From a virus, in IMG/VR virus record IMGVR_UViG_3300022890_000064, positions 1 to 35,884 of that record: a stretch of 35,884 bases of DNA, one strand, 5' to 3'. Of this stretch, positions 15,311-23,431 are shown piece by piece. The translations under genes and the position numbers were made by a program. Each line of letters opens with the position of its first letter. Positions within the stretch are counted from its first letter, which is position 1. Below the pieces are notes generated by a model. The model searched no databases. It had not been told where the DNA came from and saw nothing but the letters and a program-made list of their open reading frames with translations.

Positions 15311-15723
15311 CAGCTTATGAATGGTCACAGATAGTCCATTTTAAGCCAACACTGACAGGTGATAAATTCGGTGATCCTGTGAGGATGGATTTCGAACTTA
15401 TGCAGACGCTTGATGCTTTCAGAACTTACGAAGACAAGCCAGTTATTGTTCATTGCGGCTATGAAGATCGAAAGACTGGTTGGCATCCAAAGGGCAAAGC
15501 CATTGATCTTCATGTTGTGGGTGTGAGTGTTATGAACCAGTTTTTAGCAGCACAGCGTTTTCCAGGCTTCACTGGCATAGGAATCTATTCTTGGTGGAAC
15601 AGTCCTGGGTTACATCTTGATAACAGACCGAGAACAAAGAATCAACCCCGAAGTTTTTGGGGATCACCGTCACCAGGGAAATACGTTCCTGTGACAAGAG
15701 AGTTTTTATATAGAACACTTTAA
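15307..15723 (+). CDS. Endolysin, M15-type zinc peptidase (138 aa)
   Basis: The predicted role is to cut peptide cross-links of peptidoglycan at the end of infection. The zinc-site signature of M15/VanY-type peptidases is visible: HPKGKAID at residues 60-67 (His60, Asp67), then GLHLD near 101-105 (His103). It has the compact single-domain size of phage M15 peptidases, with no separate binding domain and no signal peptide, so it needs a holin for access. The start is the ATG at 15307 that overlaps the previous stop. The ATT at 15286 further upstream is less plausible. It sits between two membrane-protein genes, as expected for a lysis cassette. Confidence 0.85.
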   Translation: MTAYEWSQIVHFKPTLTGDKFGDPVRMDFELMQTLDAFRTYEDKPVIVHCGYEDRKTGWHPKGKAIDLHVVGVSVMNQFLAAQRFPGFTGIGIYSWWNSPGLHLDNRPRTKNQPRSFWGSPSPGKYVPVTREFLYRTL

Positions 15724-15737
15724 AGAAGGAGAAGACA

Positions 15738-16112
15738 ATGGGACTTGAACTATTAATTCCGATACTCGGAACAATACTGACAATGGCTACATCGTGGGGG
15801 CTGGCTGAACTGAGCAAATGGGTGGCTAGTCGAACAAAGAATGAAAACGCAGCAGCAGCGATGAAGCATATTGCTTTGACAACTGAGACTGTTGTGAAAG
15901 GTCTTACGCAATCCGTGGCGAAGTACTACAAAGAACAAAACGTAGATGGTAAGCTTAACAAAGACCAGAGGGATGCTTTGAAGAACATGGCTATTGCTAA
16001 GGTCAAGGCTCAGGTTCCTTTGAGTGTTAAAGCTCTCTCTGCGTTGGCTATTGACTCCTTAGATGACCTGATTTCATCTCAAGTTGAAAGAGTCATACAT
16101 GATGGGAAGTAA
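15738..16112 (+). CDS. Holin candidate of the phage LL-H type (124 aa)
   Basis: An AAGGAGAAGACA ribosome site precedes the ATG. The N-terminus is one membrane segment (LELLIPILGTILTMATSWGL), followed by a long, charged helical cytoplasmic part with Lys/Asp-rich turns and a C-terminal VERVIHDGK. This layout resembles the holin family typified by Lactobacillus phage LL-H (Phage_holin_6_1). It directly follows the endolysin. It could instead be a small virion or membrane anchor protein, but the position favours lysis. A new promoter lies just after the gene. Confidence 0.68.
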   Translation: MGLELLIPILGTILTMATSWGLAELSKWVASRTKNENAAAAMKHIALTTETVVKGLTQSVAKYYKEQNVDGKLNKDQRDALKNMAIAKVKAQVPLSVKALSALAIDSLDDLISSQVERVIHDGK

Positions 16113-16135
16113 GCAGGTGTTTTTATAAAAAATTA

Positions 16136-16164
16136 TTGACAAAAGCTTGTTAACCTGGTAGAAT
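16136..16164 (+). promoter_or_regulatory. Strong sigma70-type promoter before the portal operon
   Basis: TTGACA (16136-16141) and TAGAAT (16159-16164) are separated by the ideal 17 bp. An AT-rich stretch with the palindrome TTTTTATAAAAA lies upstream, like an UP element. Transcription would start near 16171, within TAGGTAAAG (16167-16175), a sequence also found after the candidate promoter upstream of terS. It should drive portal, scaffold, capsid and tail genes using host RNA polymerase. Confidence 0.78.
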
Positions 16165-16197
16165 TATAGGTAAAGGGACAGCAAGGAGAATAATCAG

Positions 16198-16404
16198 ATG
16201 TTTGCAAAGACAAAGTTAATAAAGCTACTACTTGCAGAAGTTGAGCGTAAAGATAAGATCATTGAAAGATTAACTAGCAGGATAGTCATGATGGACTTTG
16301 GGACACCGAAAGAGAAGATAGAAGTAAGTGGTTCTTCCGATGACGGAATCCCTATTGATCTTGAGTCCATGATAGGAGAAGTTATCCCTTATGCGCCTGA
16401 ATAA
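16198..16404 (+). CDS. Small hypothetical protein before portal (68 aa)
   Basis: This is the first gene after the promoter, with an AAGGAG ribosome site ten bases before the ATG. The first half is a basic amphipathic helix (KLIKLLLAEVERKDKIIERL), the second half is short and acidic. It overlaps the portal gene start by 14 bases. I do not recognise it. A short coiled-coil assembly helper or a portal-linked chaperone would fit size and position, but there is no direct evidence. Confidence 0.68.
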   Translation: MFAKTKLIKLLLAEVERKDKIIERLTSRIVMMDFGTPKEKIEVSGSSDDGIPIDLESMIGEVIPYAPE

Positions 16405-18319
16405 GATACCTAAAGCACCAGAAAGTTCACGTCCTGCGGTGAAGAAGCCAGAAGGTAAGGATGATCTGTGGAGTGAGGTCAAGAACAAGGTCGATGATGG
16501 ACTTGACACACGAAGACCATTCGAATGCTTCTGGATTTTGAACCTCGCGTTCTTACATGGGCGACAGAACGTCTTCTTTAACAGTGCAGCTCATATGCTT
16601 CAACAAGTTCTCCCGACTAAGAACAAATATAAGGTCGTTGATAATCAGCTTTTTCCAAAGTGGAGACGGCAGGTTAACGACCTCATAAGGGCAAGACCTT
16701 CGATGTCCGTGGTTCCTAATTCAGATGAAGATTCTGATATTCAAGCAGCTAATGCCGGGGATAAGTTTCTTAAGCACTTCTGGCGTAATGGTAAGATGGC
16801 TAAGAAGACTCGAAAGTTAGCTGCTTGGGTCCATTCTTGTGGGAGTGGATTTTTAGTGGATAGTTGGAATAAGAAGCTCGGACCAGAGGCAGTTGAAGAA
16901 GGCTCCGGTAAGATCGTTTACCAAGGTGATGCCGACGTTAGTGTCTGGAGTCCCTTTGAGATCTTAGTTCCGTCAGCAGCGCAGGATGACTGTGACGATG
17001 GTGATTGGATTATCAAAAGAAGATGGCATACGTTGGAATGGATTTCTGCTTATGCTAAGAGAGGCTCCGAAGTACCGGCAGAAGACAGGTTGACTCATAC
17101 CTTCGAGCATGTCTACCTTCTTGATCAAGTCGGTGGTGTAGGAAGTGGAAAAGAAGAAGGGGCTTTTGTGGTAGATCTTTACATGAAGCCTTGTAAGAAA
17201 TATCCAAAAGGAAAGTTTATCTCTGCTGCTAACGGGGTTATTCTCAGCAGCAGAGATTATCCACACTTGTACTACCCGATTGAACAGTTCAAAGATATCG
17301 AAATGCCTGGACTTTTCTGGGGTGTTGCCACTATGGGATTTGGAATCATTCTTCAGAAGATTTGGAATGACACACTCAGTGATGTCTACGAATACAATAG
17401 TACAATGGCAAGAGGGAAGTGGTTAGCTCCGAGAAATTGTCACATGGGAGAAGGGCCGGATAGTTCTCATGGTGAAGTCGTAGAGTATGATGTTGTTCTA
17501 GGAAGAAAGCCTGAACATCTTACGCTTAAAGGACTCACTGCGACATACAATGATATTCTCGGTATTATCGCCAAGTCATTGAACGATCTGTTCTCACAAC
17601 ATGAGGTCTCCCAAGGAACGAACAAGAGTGATCTCAGAAGTGGGAGCATGGTAGGTCTGCTGCTTGAGCAAGATGCGATGGGTGGAATCGGAACTCATGC
17701 TATTCATGAAGAGAGTCTTGAAGCAACGATGACCAGGGTTCTTAGACGTGTCCAAGGTGGATATACTGCTCAAAGAATGATTAAGATTCGTGGACAAGAA
17801 GGTGACTTTGAAGTTCTTGCTTTTCAGGGAGCTGATCTTAAGGATAACACCGATGTTCATATAGTTAAACAAAGTACAATCTCAGAGTCAAGAGTCGCTA
17901 AGGAACAGCAAGTTCTTGCTAAGTACGAAGCCGGTCTCTACGGTGATCCAGCGAATCCAGAAGTCCGCCGTCATGTCATGAAGATGTTGGAAGATGCAGT
18001 TGTTAAAGATATCTATTCAGATGACATCCTTGACGAGTCTTACGCAAGATGGGAGAATAAGATTATCGCAGCAGAAGAACAAGTGATTCATCTTGTTAAT
18101 ATGTATGACAACCATAGTATTCATATAAAGGAACATACCCACTACAGGAAGTCTTTGGAGTATCAAAAGGAGAAGCTTGATCCTGAGAAGCAACAAGAGT
18201 GGACAGCTAAAGATCTCAGATTTACTGAACATGAGAAGTTGCATCAAGAATTTCTCCAAGATCAGATTAATGCTCAGTTAGAACGACAAGCAACGATGGA
18301 AGGCAAAGGGAGAAAATAA
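16391..18319 (+). CDS. Portal protein, P22-like (642 aa)
   Basis: The portal is the ring at the capsid vertex through which DNA enters and leaves and to which the tail joins. Length and pattern fit the P22-like portal family: an N-terminal region with FHG-type contacts (LAFLHGRQNVFF), a VVDNQLFPKWRRQVNDLIRA segment, a beta-rich wing with VWSPFEILVPSA, a helical stretch with SQGTNKSDLRSGSMVGLLLE near residues 408-427, and a long C-terminal helical region (LEYQKEKLDPEKQQEWTAKD) that could extend a barrel. It lies upstream of scaffold and capsid genes, the standard order. The C-terminal end shares one base with the next start codon (TAATG). Confidence 0.92.
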   Translation: MRLNKIPKAPESSRPAVKKPEGKDDLWSEVKNKVDDGLDTRRPFECFWILNLAFLHGRQNVFFNSAAHMLQQVLPTKNKYKVVDNQLFPKWRRQVNDLIRARPSMSVVPNSDEDSDIQAANAGDKFLKHFWRNGKMAKKTRKLAAWVHSCGSGFLVDSWNKKLGPEAVEEGSGKIVYQGDADVSVWSPFEILVPSAAQDDCDDGDWIIKRRWHTLEWISAYAKRGSEVPAEDRLTHTFEHVYLLDQVGGVGSGKEEGAFVVDLYMKPCKKYPKGKFISAANGVILSSRDYPHLYYPIEQFKDIEMPGLFWGVATMGFGIILQKIWNDTLSDVYEYNSTMARGKWLAPRNCHMGEGPDSSHGEVVEYDVVLGRKPEHLTLKGLTATYNDILGIIAKSLNDLFSQHEVSQGTNKSDLRSGSMVGLLLEQDAMGGIGTHAIHEESLEATMTRVLRRVQGGYTAQRMIKIRGQEGDFEVLAFQGADLKDNTDVHIVKQSTISESRVAKEQQVLAKYEAGLYGDPANPEVRRHVMKMLEDAVVKDIYSDDILDESYARWENKIIAAEEQVIHLVNMYDNHSIHIKEHTHYRKSLEYQKEKLDPEKQQEWTAKDLRFTEHEKLHQEFLQDQINAQLERQATMEGKGRK

Positions 18320-18621
18320 TGATTTTAAAAGATAAGAGGACTGTCGAGTTGATAAAGACTTGGCAAGAGTTCTGCATAACCTTTAAGGAGTTACAAAAGC
18401 TTTGGGAAAAGGTCAATGAGCTTGCAGATCAGGAGTTAGTGGAGAGAATCCCTGATAATCAGATTCAGAAAGTTCTTAGCTTGGTCCCATATAGCATGAA
18501 ATTCCGCCTTGGAGTTCCTAAGTTTATAAGACAGTTAAGCTTGGTAGGTGGGCTTGAAACTTTTATTATAGGCAAAGAAGTAAGTTTAAAAGAAAAGAAA
18601 AAGGAGAAGAAAGATGGGTGA
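18319..18621 (+). CDS. Hypothetical helical protein between portal and scaffold (100 aa)
   Basis: The start overlaps the portal stop (TAATG). The product is mostly helical, opening MILKDKRTVELIKTWQEFC, with a very basic Lys-rich tail (SLKEKKKEKKDG). I do not recognise it. Its last eight bases overlap the scaffold gene, so the three genes are likely translated together. A role in head assembly, perhaps as a portal or scaffold cofactor, is inferred from position only. Confidence 0.72.
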   Translation: MILKDKRTVELIKTWQEFCITFKELQKLWEKVNELADQELVERIPDNQIQKVLSLVPYSMKFRLGVPKFIRQLSLVGGLETFIIGKEVSLKEKKKEKKDG

Positions 18622-19384
18622 AGAATCTGGGGAAGACAAAGGTGGGGAAGACAAAGGAATCAAAGTCGGTGAAGAAACTTTTACCGTTGAGATGGTAGCT
18701 GCTATGGCAGAAGAAAATAAAACTCTTAAGACCGGCACAGAAGCTGTTGCAGAAGTTACGGCTTTTACTGCTAAGCATAACATAACATCGAAACAGTTTA
18801 TTGAGCAGTCAGAAGAAGCTTTTACTGTTCTTAATGGACTGATAGAAGGTGGTGTTATTGACAATGAAGGGAAGGTTGTTGTAAAAGAATTGAAAGCATT
18901 GGACCTTGACAAGAAGAAACTTGGTGGTGAAAAGAACGAGGATGATGTATTGACTCTGGATACAGTAAAAGAGCTTATGGAAAAGACTCTTAAGCCGTAT
19001 AAGGACGAGATCGTCAATCTTAAGGGTGACAACAATAAGCTTTATACCCACGCTCTCCAGAGTTCTATCTCTAAAGAATATCCTGATGCTACTACAGAGC
19101 AGATAGCACAAGCTATCGCAAGAGGCAATCGTGATAAGACCAAGAAGATCTTCGGGCATGTGGATGATGTTCTCGTTGAAGCAGTGAAGACTGGTGCTGC
19201 CGCAGAAGAAGCATTCGCAAAGAAATATGGACTTGATCTTAACGAATTAAAAGAACAAGGTGGTGATGTAACTGCGGAGACAATCGTGGGTAAGAAGAGG
19301 TTGAGCTTCAAGGGTGGTGAAGGAACATTGACTCCACGCGAAGCAGTTACAGCGTTCTTTAAAGGTAAAGGAATGAAGGGGTAA
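18614..19384 (+). CDS. Scaffolding protein (256 aa)
   Basis: The protein should guide capsid shell formation and then leave or be degraded. Evidence: its place directly before the major capsid gene, an acidic N-terminus rich in Gly, Glu and Asp, a long charged helical middle (VKELMEKTLKPYKDEIVNLK) and a small basic C-terminal tail (FKGKGMKG), the usual capsid-binding layout. The sequence itself is not diagnostic, so the call rests on composition and gene order. The start follows AAAAAGGAGAAGAAAG and overlaps the preceding gene's end. Confidence 0.82.
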   Translation: MGEESGEDKGGEDKGIKVGEETFTVEMVAAMAEENKTLKTGTEAVAEVTAFTAKHNITSKQFIEQSEEAFTVLNGLIEGGVIDNEGKVVVKELKALDLDKKKLGGEKNEDDVLTLDTVKELMEKTLKPYKDEIVNLKGDNNKLYTHALQSSISKEYPDATTEQIAQAIARGNRDKTKKIFGHVDDVLVEAVKTGAAAEEAFAKKYGLDLNELKEQGGDVTAETIVGKKRLSFKGGEGTLTPREAVTAFFKGKGMKG

Positions 19385-19389
19385 GATAA

Positions 19390-20787
19390 ATGGCCTATAC
19401 AGGAAGTACTGCTGCTATTCTGAGTAACTATGATGAAGTCTTGAAGACTTTTTATCTGGAAGCAATTCAGGAGCAGCTAAATCATGATACTTTTCTCAGT
19501 GATGTTATTGATACGAATGAGACAGATATCAGTGGAAAAAATGCGACTATTGAGTGCCACTACGGAAGAACTGGTGGTCTTGGTGCAAGAGCTGATGGCG
19601 GTGCATTGCCTGAAGCCGATTACCAGAAATATAAGAAATGTACTGTTCCGACAAAGTACAACTATGGTAGGGTTACTTTCAGTGGGCCTACGATTAAAGC
19701 GACTGCCGATAGCAAGGGTGCTTATGCAAGGGTGATTGATACAGAAATCACTGGCGCTATGGTGGATATGCAGAAAGATATTAACCGGCAACTCTGGGGA
19801 GCTGGCTACGGTCTCCTGGGAAGATGGCGTTCTTCTGAGAGTGGAACATCTTATACTTTGCAAAAGAAGTATCGTGGGAATAGCGTTGGTGGTGATGCCT
19901 TTGGGAGTGGCTTCGGTGCGAAGTATTTTAAAGAATTCACCAAAGGTGTTCCGGTTGTTCTAACACTGAGTAGTGGAACTACTGCTGCTGTTGTTGATGG
20001 TACGAATATCGCAGTAAGCGCAGTTGATGATACCACTAGTGGAGACTACGATACTATCACTGTGACTGATCCAAGCGTTACAGAAGCTGCTTCTACTTTC
20101 TATGTAAGACCTGCTAATATGGTGAGCTTGACAAGTACAAGTGGAGCTGGTGCAGGTAGGTTGGAAATGATGGGACTCAGGGGGGTTGTTACAAACACGA
20201 ATCTGGATGACATCTCTTTTACTGACGGTGCTTCCAATGTCGGCTTTGCCTCTGCAAGTGCTCCGACAGAGGACAGTCTCCAAGGTCTCAGTGTAGACAC
20301 TTACAGTTGGTTTAAGTCCACTGTTAAGTCTTCTTCCGCTGGTCGTTATAAAGGTCAGAGACAATTGACTGAAGATCTGATGCAGAGAACTTTTGACGAT
20401 GTTGAGATTGCTGTGGGTGCTGGTAAAGGTCCGAATGTTATCCTTACGACTCATGCCATTCGGCGAGAATATCTGGCTATGATGAGAGCTGCTGAGATCA
20501 AGGTTAATACCATGAAGCTCAGTGGGGGGTGGACAGCACTTGATTATAACGGGATTCCGCTTATGGTAGATACAGATGCTATTGACGGGGAGATTTATTT
20601 CCTCTCAACGCAGTATCTCAACATCTACCGGATGAGTGACTACGAGTGGATGTCTAAAGACGGTGCGATTCTCAGTCGGATCACAGGCTACGATGCTTAT
20701 GAAGCTGTCATCTTCCGATATGCAGAGCTTGGTACGACACGTCGGAATGCTCATGGTGTTTTGACTGATCTCAGTTATTCTAATTAA
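19390..20787 (+). CDS. Major capsid protein (465 aa)
   Basis: This is the likely main shell protein, HK97-fold. Typical features are the N-terminal DEVLKTFYLEAIQEQLNHDT segment, an early beta-rich part with TVPTKYNYGRVTFSGPTIKA, then ITGAMVDMQKDINRQLWGAG, which strongly resembles the spine-helix region of environmental podovirus capsids. A Ser/Thr-rich insertion (about residues 180-260) could be a surface domain. The C-terminal half contains NVILTTHAIRREYLAMM and a closing axial-domain pattern, ILSRITGYDAYEAVIFRYAE. It follows the scaffold after five bases and is expected to be highly expressed. Confidence 0.92.
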   Translation: MAYTGSTAAILSNYDEVLKTFYLEAIQEQLNHDTFLSDVIDTNETDISGKNATIECHYGRTGGLGARADGGALPEADYQKYKKCTVPTKYNYGRVTFSGPTIKATADSKGAYARVIDTEITGAMVDMQKDINRQLWGAGYGLLGRWRSSESGTSYTLQKKYRGNSVGGDAFGSGFGAKYFKEFTKGVPVVLTLSSGTTAAVVDGTNIAVSAVDDTTSGDYDTITVTDPSVTEAASTFYVRPANMVSLTSTSGAGAGRLEMMGLRGVVTNTNLDDISFTDGASNVGFASASAPTEDSLQGLSVDTYSWFKSTVKSSSAGRYKGQRQLTEDLMQRTFDDVEIAVGAGKGPNVILTTHAIRREYLAMMRAAEIKVNTMKLSGGWTALDYNGIPLMVDTDAIDGEIYFLSTQYLNIYRMSDYEWMSKDGAILSRITGYDAYEAVIFRYAELGTTRRNAHGVLTDLSYSN

Positions 20788-20799
20788 GAAGGATTAAAA

Positions 20800-20826
20800 G
20801 GGGCTTGTCGGGAGGCTGGCCCCTGG
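20800..20826 (+). other. Hairpin after the capsid gene
   Basis: AGGGGC (about 20799-20804) and GCCCCT (about 20819-20824) form a 6-bp GC-rich stem in the gap after the capsid stop. It is not followed by a T-run, so it is more likely an mRNA-stabilising or attenuating hairpin than a full terminator. It lies just before the ribosome site of the next gene. Confidence 0.4.
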
Positions 20827-20837
20827 GAGGAAAAGAT

Positions 20838-21452
20838 ATGGCTCTTGGAAATGAAAAATTTGCTTGGAAGCTAAGACGGAAAACCTTCTATGCAAAAGAT
20901 GCTCACGACGTTATTGGAACGGCAGGAGCAGATATAGGTGGAGGTGCTGGTGCGCCAGTGGTGACAATCCAAGGTGGTGCTGGAGTTCTCGGTGCTGTTT
21001 TTATAGGTGCAGATGCCGATGAGGTTCATTGGTTTATTCCTGTACCTTGGGATTGGGACACTGGCACACAGATGCTTGGAAGAGTTTTCTTCTGTCATAG
21101 TGCTACTGATGCCGATACTCCGGTTTTTACCATAAAGACTAAGTTCCATGCGAAGCAAGCTACAGTCGTGGACATGGATACTGCCGATGACAAAAGCGTG
21201 GCATTCGATGCACACACTTGTTCCACTACTGCTGAAAGTCTTGAGATGACAGATTGGGCTGATCTAGAGTGGGATGCTGCTTTTGCAGAAGATGACGCGA
21301 TGGTTGGGATTATTCTTATCTGTACCACTATGAGTGGAAGTGCTAATGAGATCGAACTCCTTGGCTTCCAGCTTATGTACGAGGCTAATCGCTTTGACAA
21401 GTGGGGTAGGAAACAAACATCGGCTAATGCTATTAATGAGCAGCCGGTATAA
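20838..21452 (+). CDS. Head-associated protein, possible decoration (204 aa)
   Basis: I choose the ATG at 20838, which has a GGGAGGAAAAG ribosome site. The ATG at 20805 would begin inside the hairpin region. The product is beta-rich with many Ala/Gly/Asp: VHWFIPVPWDWDTGTQMLGR, then alternating strands and a final ELLGFQLMYEANRF. Position right after the major capsid gene and the beta composition suggest a capsid decoration or second head protein; a similar protein often lies here in environmental podoviruses. No catalytic motif is seen. Confidence 0.74.
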   Translation: MALGNEKFAWKLRRKTFYAKDAHDVIGTAGADIGGGAGAPVVTIQGGAGVLGAVFIGADADEVHWFIPVPWDWDTGTQMLGRVFFCHSATDADTPVFTIKTKFHAKQATVVDMDTADDKSVAFDAHTCSTTAESLEMTDWADLEWDAAFAEDDAMVGIILICTTMSGSANEIELLGFQLMYEANRFDKWGRKQTSANAINEQPV

Positions 21453-21475
21453 CTAAGGACGGTGCTGGCTTTTCT

Positions 21476-21516
21476 AGAGTCCCTCGGCCTATAACTGAGG
21501 GTGTATTCTCCACTCT
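21476..21516 (+). other. Nested RNA hairpin between head genes
   Basis: CCCTCGG (21481-21487) pairs with CTGAGGG (21495-21501) around a 7-nt loop, with one G-U pair. An outer 5-bp helix, AGAGT (21476-21480) with ACTCT (21512-21516), would close it. There is no T-run, so it is not a normal terminator. It could slow transcription, stabilise capsid mRNA or be a processing site. This is the largest gap (105 bases) in the head gene block. Confidence 0.42.
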
Positions 21517-21557
21517 GGGAAGGCTGACATCGACCTCAACGAAAAGGAGAAAGTAGA

Positions 21558-22352
21558 ATGGAACAGAAAAAAGAACTTTGTCTGTACGACTCGAATAGAA
21601 TGATTGATATCTTGGCTCCAGTCGCAAGTGCTTTACAAAAAGGTGACTGGTATATGAAAGGTGGATTGATCTACTACGCGACGATAAGTCCGGTGAATAG
21701 TGGATGGAACCAAACGATTCCTTGCCCAGATAGAGACTGCATAAGGTGGTTACATATCTTCTTTAATGCTTATAACATAGTACCAAAGCCTTGTTTCGGT
21801 TGCTTTAAAATCGTGACAATGCCTCAGACAGTCAAGGATCTTATGAGAGTTAAGACCGTACAAGAACGTATGGGACTTCCTGCGAAGTGTGGGATCGAAG
21901 AACGTGGCTACGTTGAGAGGAACTACGGCGGTTACTGGTATGCACCATTAGGAAAAGGTCTTAAGGTTGCCAGAAGGCTGTTGAACGAGGTGAAGAAGCA
22001 GCTTGTGTTTGAGTTCGGCGAAGAAGCCGCGCCACATACGATTCTTAAGAGAGGTTGTACTGAGATGGAACGATCTTGGGGACCGTCGCATGAGTGGGGT
22101 TATGATGTAAGACTTGAGATGTTGTATGAACTTCTCGAAGCTGGCTATGCAAAGATTCCGGTAGACCACAAAGATCCTTCGATGAAGATGCCTCATACGT
22201 TGAATCGTTGGATTGAATTTGCAGCGTCTATAGGAGATATGACCTATAAAGAGTTTAAACCAGTGCTTCATCCAAGTCCAGTAGATTATACTTTTGAGAA
22301 TCATGGTGTTGAGGAAGAAGAGATTGTGGTGATCGGAGGCGATGATGAGTAA
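21558..22352 (+). CDS. Cys-containing hypothetical phage protein (264 aa)
   Basis: An AAAAGGAGAAAGTAGA ribosome site precedes the ATG. The N-terminal part carries spaced Cys residues (IPCPDRDCIRWLH, then PKPCFGCFKIV at about residues 78-88), consistent with a metal-binding or structural zinc motif. The middle and C-terminal parts are mixed helical, with an acidic tail (GVEEEEIVVIGGDDE). I have seen proteins of this general kind near capsid genes in environmental phages but know no function. A head-assembly role is inferred from position. The end overlaps the next gene's ATG by 11 bases. Confidence 0.72.
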   Translation: MEQKKELCLYDSNRMIDILAPVASALQKGDWYMKGGLIYYATISPVNSGWNQTIPCPDRDCIRWLHIFFNAYNIVPKPCFGCFKIVTMPQTVKDLMRVKTVQERMGLPAKCGIEERGYVERNYGGYWYAPLGKGLKVARRLLNEVKKQLVFEFGEEAAPHTILKRGCTEMERSWGPSHEWGYDVRLEMLYELLEAGYAKIPVDHKDPSMKMPHTLNRWIEFAASIGDMTYKEFKPVLHPSPVDYTFENHGVEEEEIVVIGGDDE

Positions 22353-22821
22353 CATAATCCTTGATGCGAACACAGCGAAACAGAAGGAATGGAAGCGTTC
22401 CAATGATGTTGCCATGATTCCAGACAAAGGTTTTACTAAGCAACTCAAGAAGCTCGACGATGAGTATGAAGTTATCTGGGACTGTGTTTCTTGTAAGTGG
22501 GAGATCTGGAAGCTGCCAAAGGCTTCTGGTCAGACACCTTACCATGTTCTCACGGTACAGACAGAGGGTATGAGTTATAAGGATCTGGGTCAGCATGTGC
22601 TGCTTAAGCTCACGGAGTATAGCTGGGATCGCTACACTGCTGCTCAGCTTGCAGATTACCTGGATGAGCTTGATAACCAAGTCCAACGACGTAAGATGAA
22701 AGATTTTAGCAACAAGATCGAAGCGATTGCACTTGATACTTACAATCTCTCACATGGGATTTTGAGTGTGCAGGTTCCGAGGAAATACAAAATTGAAAGG
22801 ATCGTGAAAGAGGATGGGTGA
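22342..22821 (+). CDS. Conserved phage structural-block protein (159 aa)
   Basis: Two ATGs in tandem (22342 and 22345) follow GGAGGC; either could be used. The product has LKKLDDEYEVIWDCVSCKWE, a WEIWKLP strand and a long C-terminal helix (AAQLADYLDELDNQVQRRKM). I recognise this pattern, with a long helix and alternating strands, from many phage structural gene clusters, though it has no assigned function. It overlaps the genes on both sides. A role in head completion or connector assembly is a guess from position. Confidence 0.74.
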   Translation: MMSNIILDANTAKQKEWKRSNDVAMIPDKGFTKQLKKLDDEYEVIWDCVSCKWEIWKLPKASGQTPYHVLTVQTEGMSYKDLGQHVLLKLTEYSWDRYTAAQLADYLDELDNQVQRRKMKDFSNKIEAIALDTYNLSHGILSVQVPRKYKIERIVKEDG

Positions 22822-23431
22822 GGAGAATAAGTCTAATCTTCAGAGTATTATAAAAAGCGTCTTGGGTAGAAATACTGATAAGCCCTTTGTTAAGCGTATA
22901 TTAGATCCTAATCGTAAATCAATAAAGAATGAGGATGGAACTGAATCCACACATCTCATGGCATGGGGATCTGTTGATAACAAGCATATTGTTTATCCGA
23001 CTATCACTGAGACTGACGGTGTGTTAAAGAAGCATGGAGACAAAGAAGCCATAACTAAAGCATTAAAAGAAGATAACTTTATAGAATTTAAAACTCCTGC
23101 TGCTGCTGATCTGTTTTCCAAGGCTTATAAACTTGGTACAAATCAGCCTAACGGATTTAAGAAAGGAGCTGATACTTTGGCTAACAAAGAACAAATAAAA
23201 CCGTTTCAACAGACAAAGGAAAAGAAGTCTTTCTCTCAACAGTACGTCAAGGCTACTAAGTTAGAACAATTCCTTAAGACGAGAGTTGAGGCTGGTGAGC
23301 AGAGGCTCATGAGCGACAAGGATCTTTTGAAACAGACACAGAGTGGAATGGCTCTTATGATTAAGCATGCTGAAGGCCATATTATTAATAAGAAAGAATC
23401 TCTTGACGGGATGGAAGGTCTTCGAGAATGA
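22814..23431 (+). CDS. Virion-associated protein with THLMAWGSV / VYPTI domain (205 aa)
   Basis: The first half carries a domain seen in phage tail and internal virion proteins: KPFVKRILDPNRKSI, then THLMAWGSVDNKHIVYPTIT, then FKTPAAADLFSKAYK. It often sits next to lysozyme-like or ejection modules, though the precise role is not established to my knowledge. The second half is a basic, Gln-rich helical tail. The start overlaps the previous stop by eight bases and its own stop overlaps the adaptor start (ATGA). A tail- or ejection-associated role is plausible. Confidence 0.75.
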   Translation: MGEENKSNLQSIIKSVLGRNTDKPFVKRILDPNRKSIKNEDGTESTHLMAWGSVDNKHIVYPTITETDGVLKKHGDKEAITKALKEDNFIEFKTPAAADLFSKAYKLGTNQPNGFKKGADTLANKEQIKPFQQTKEKKSFSQQYVKATKLEQFLKTRVEAGEQRLMSDKDLLKQTQSGMALMIKHAEGHIINKKESLDGMEGLRE

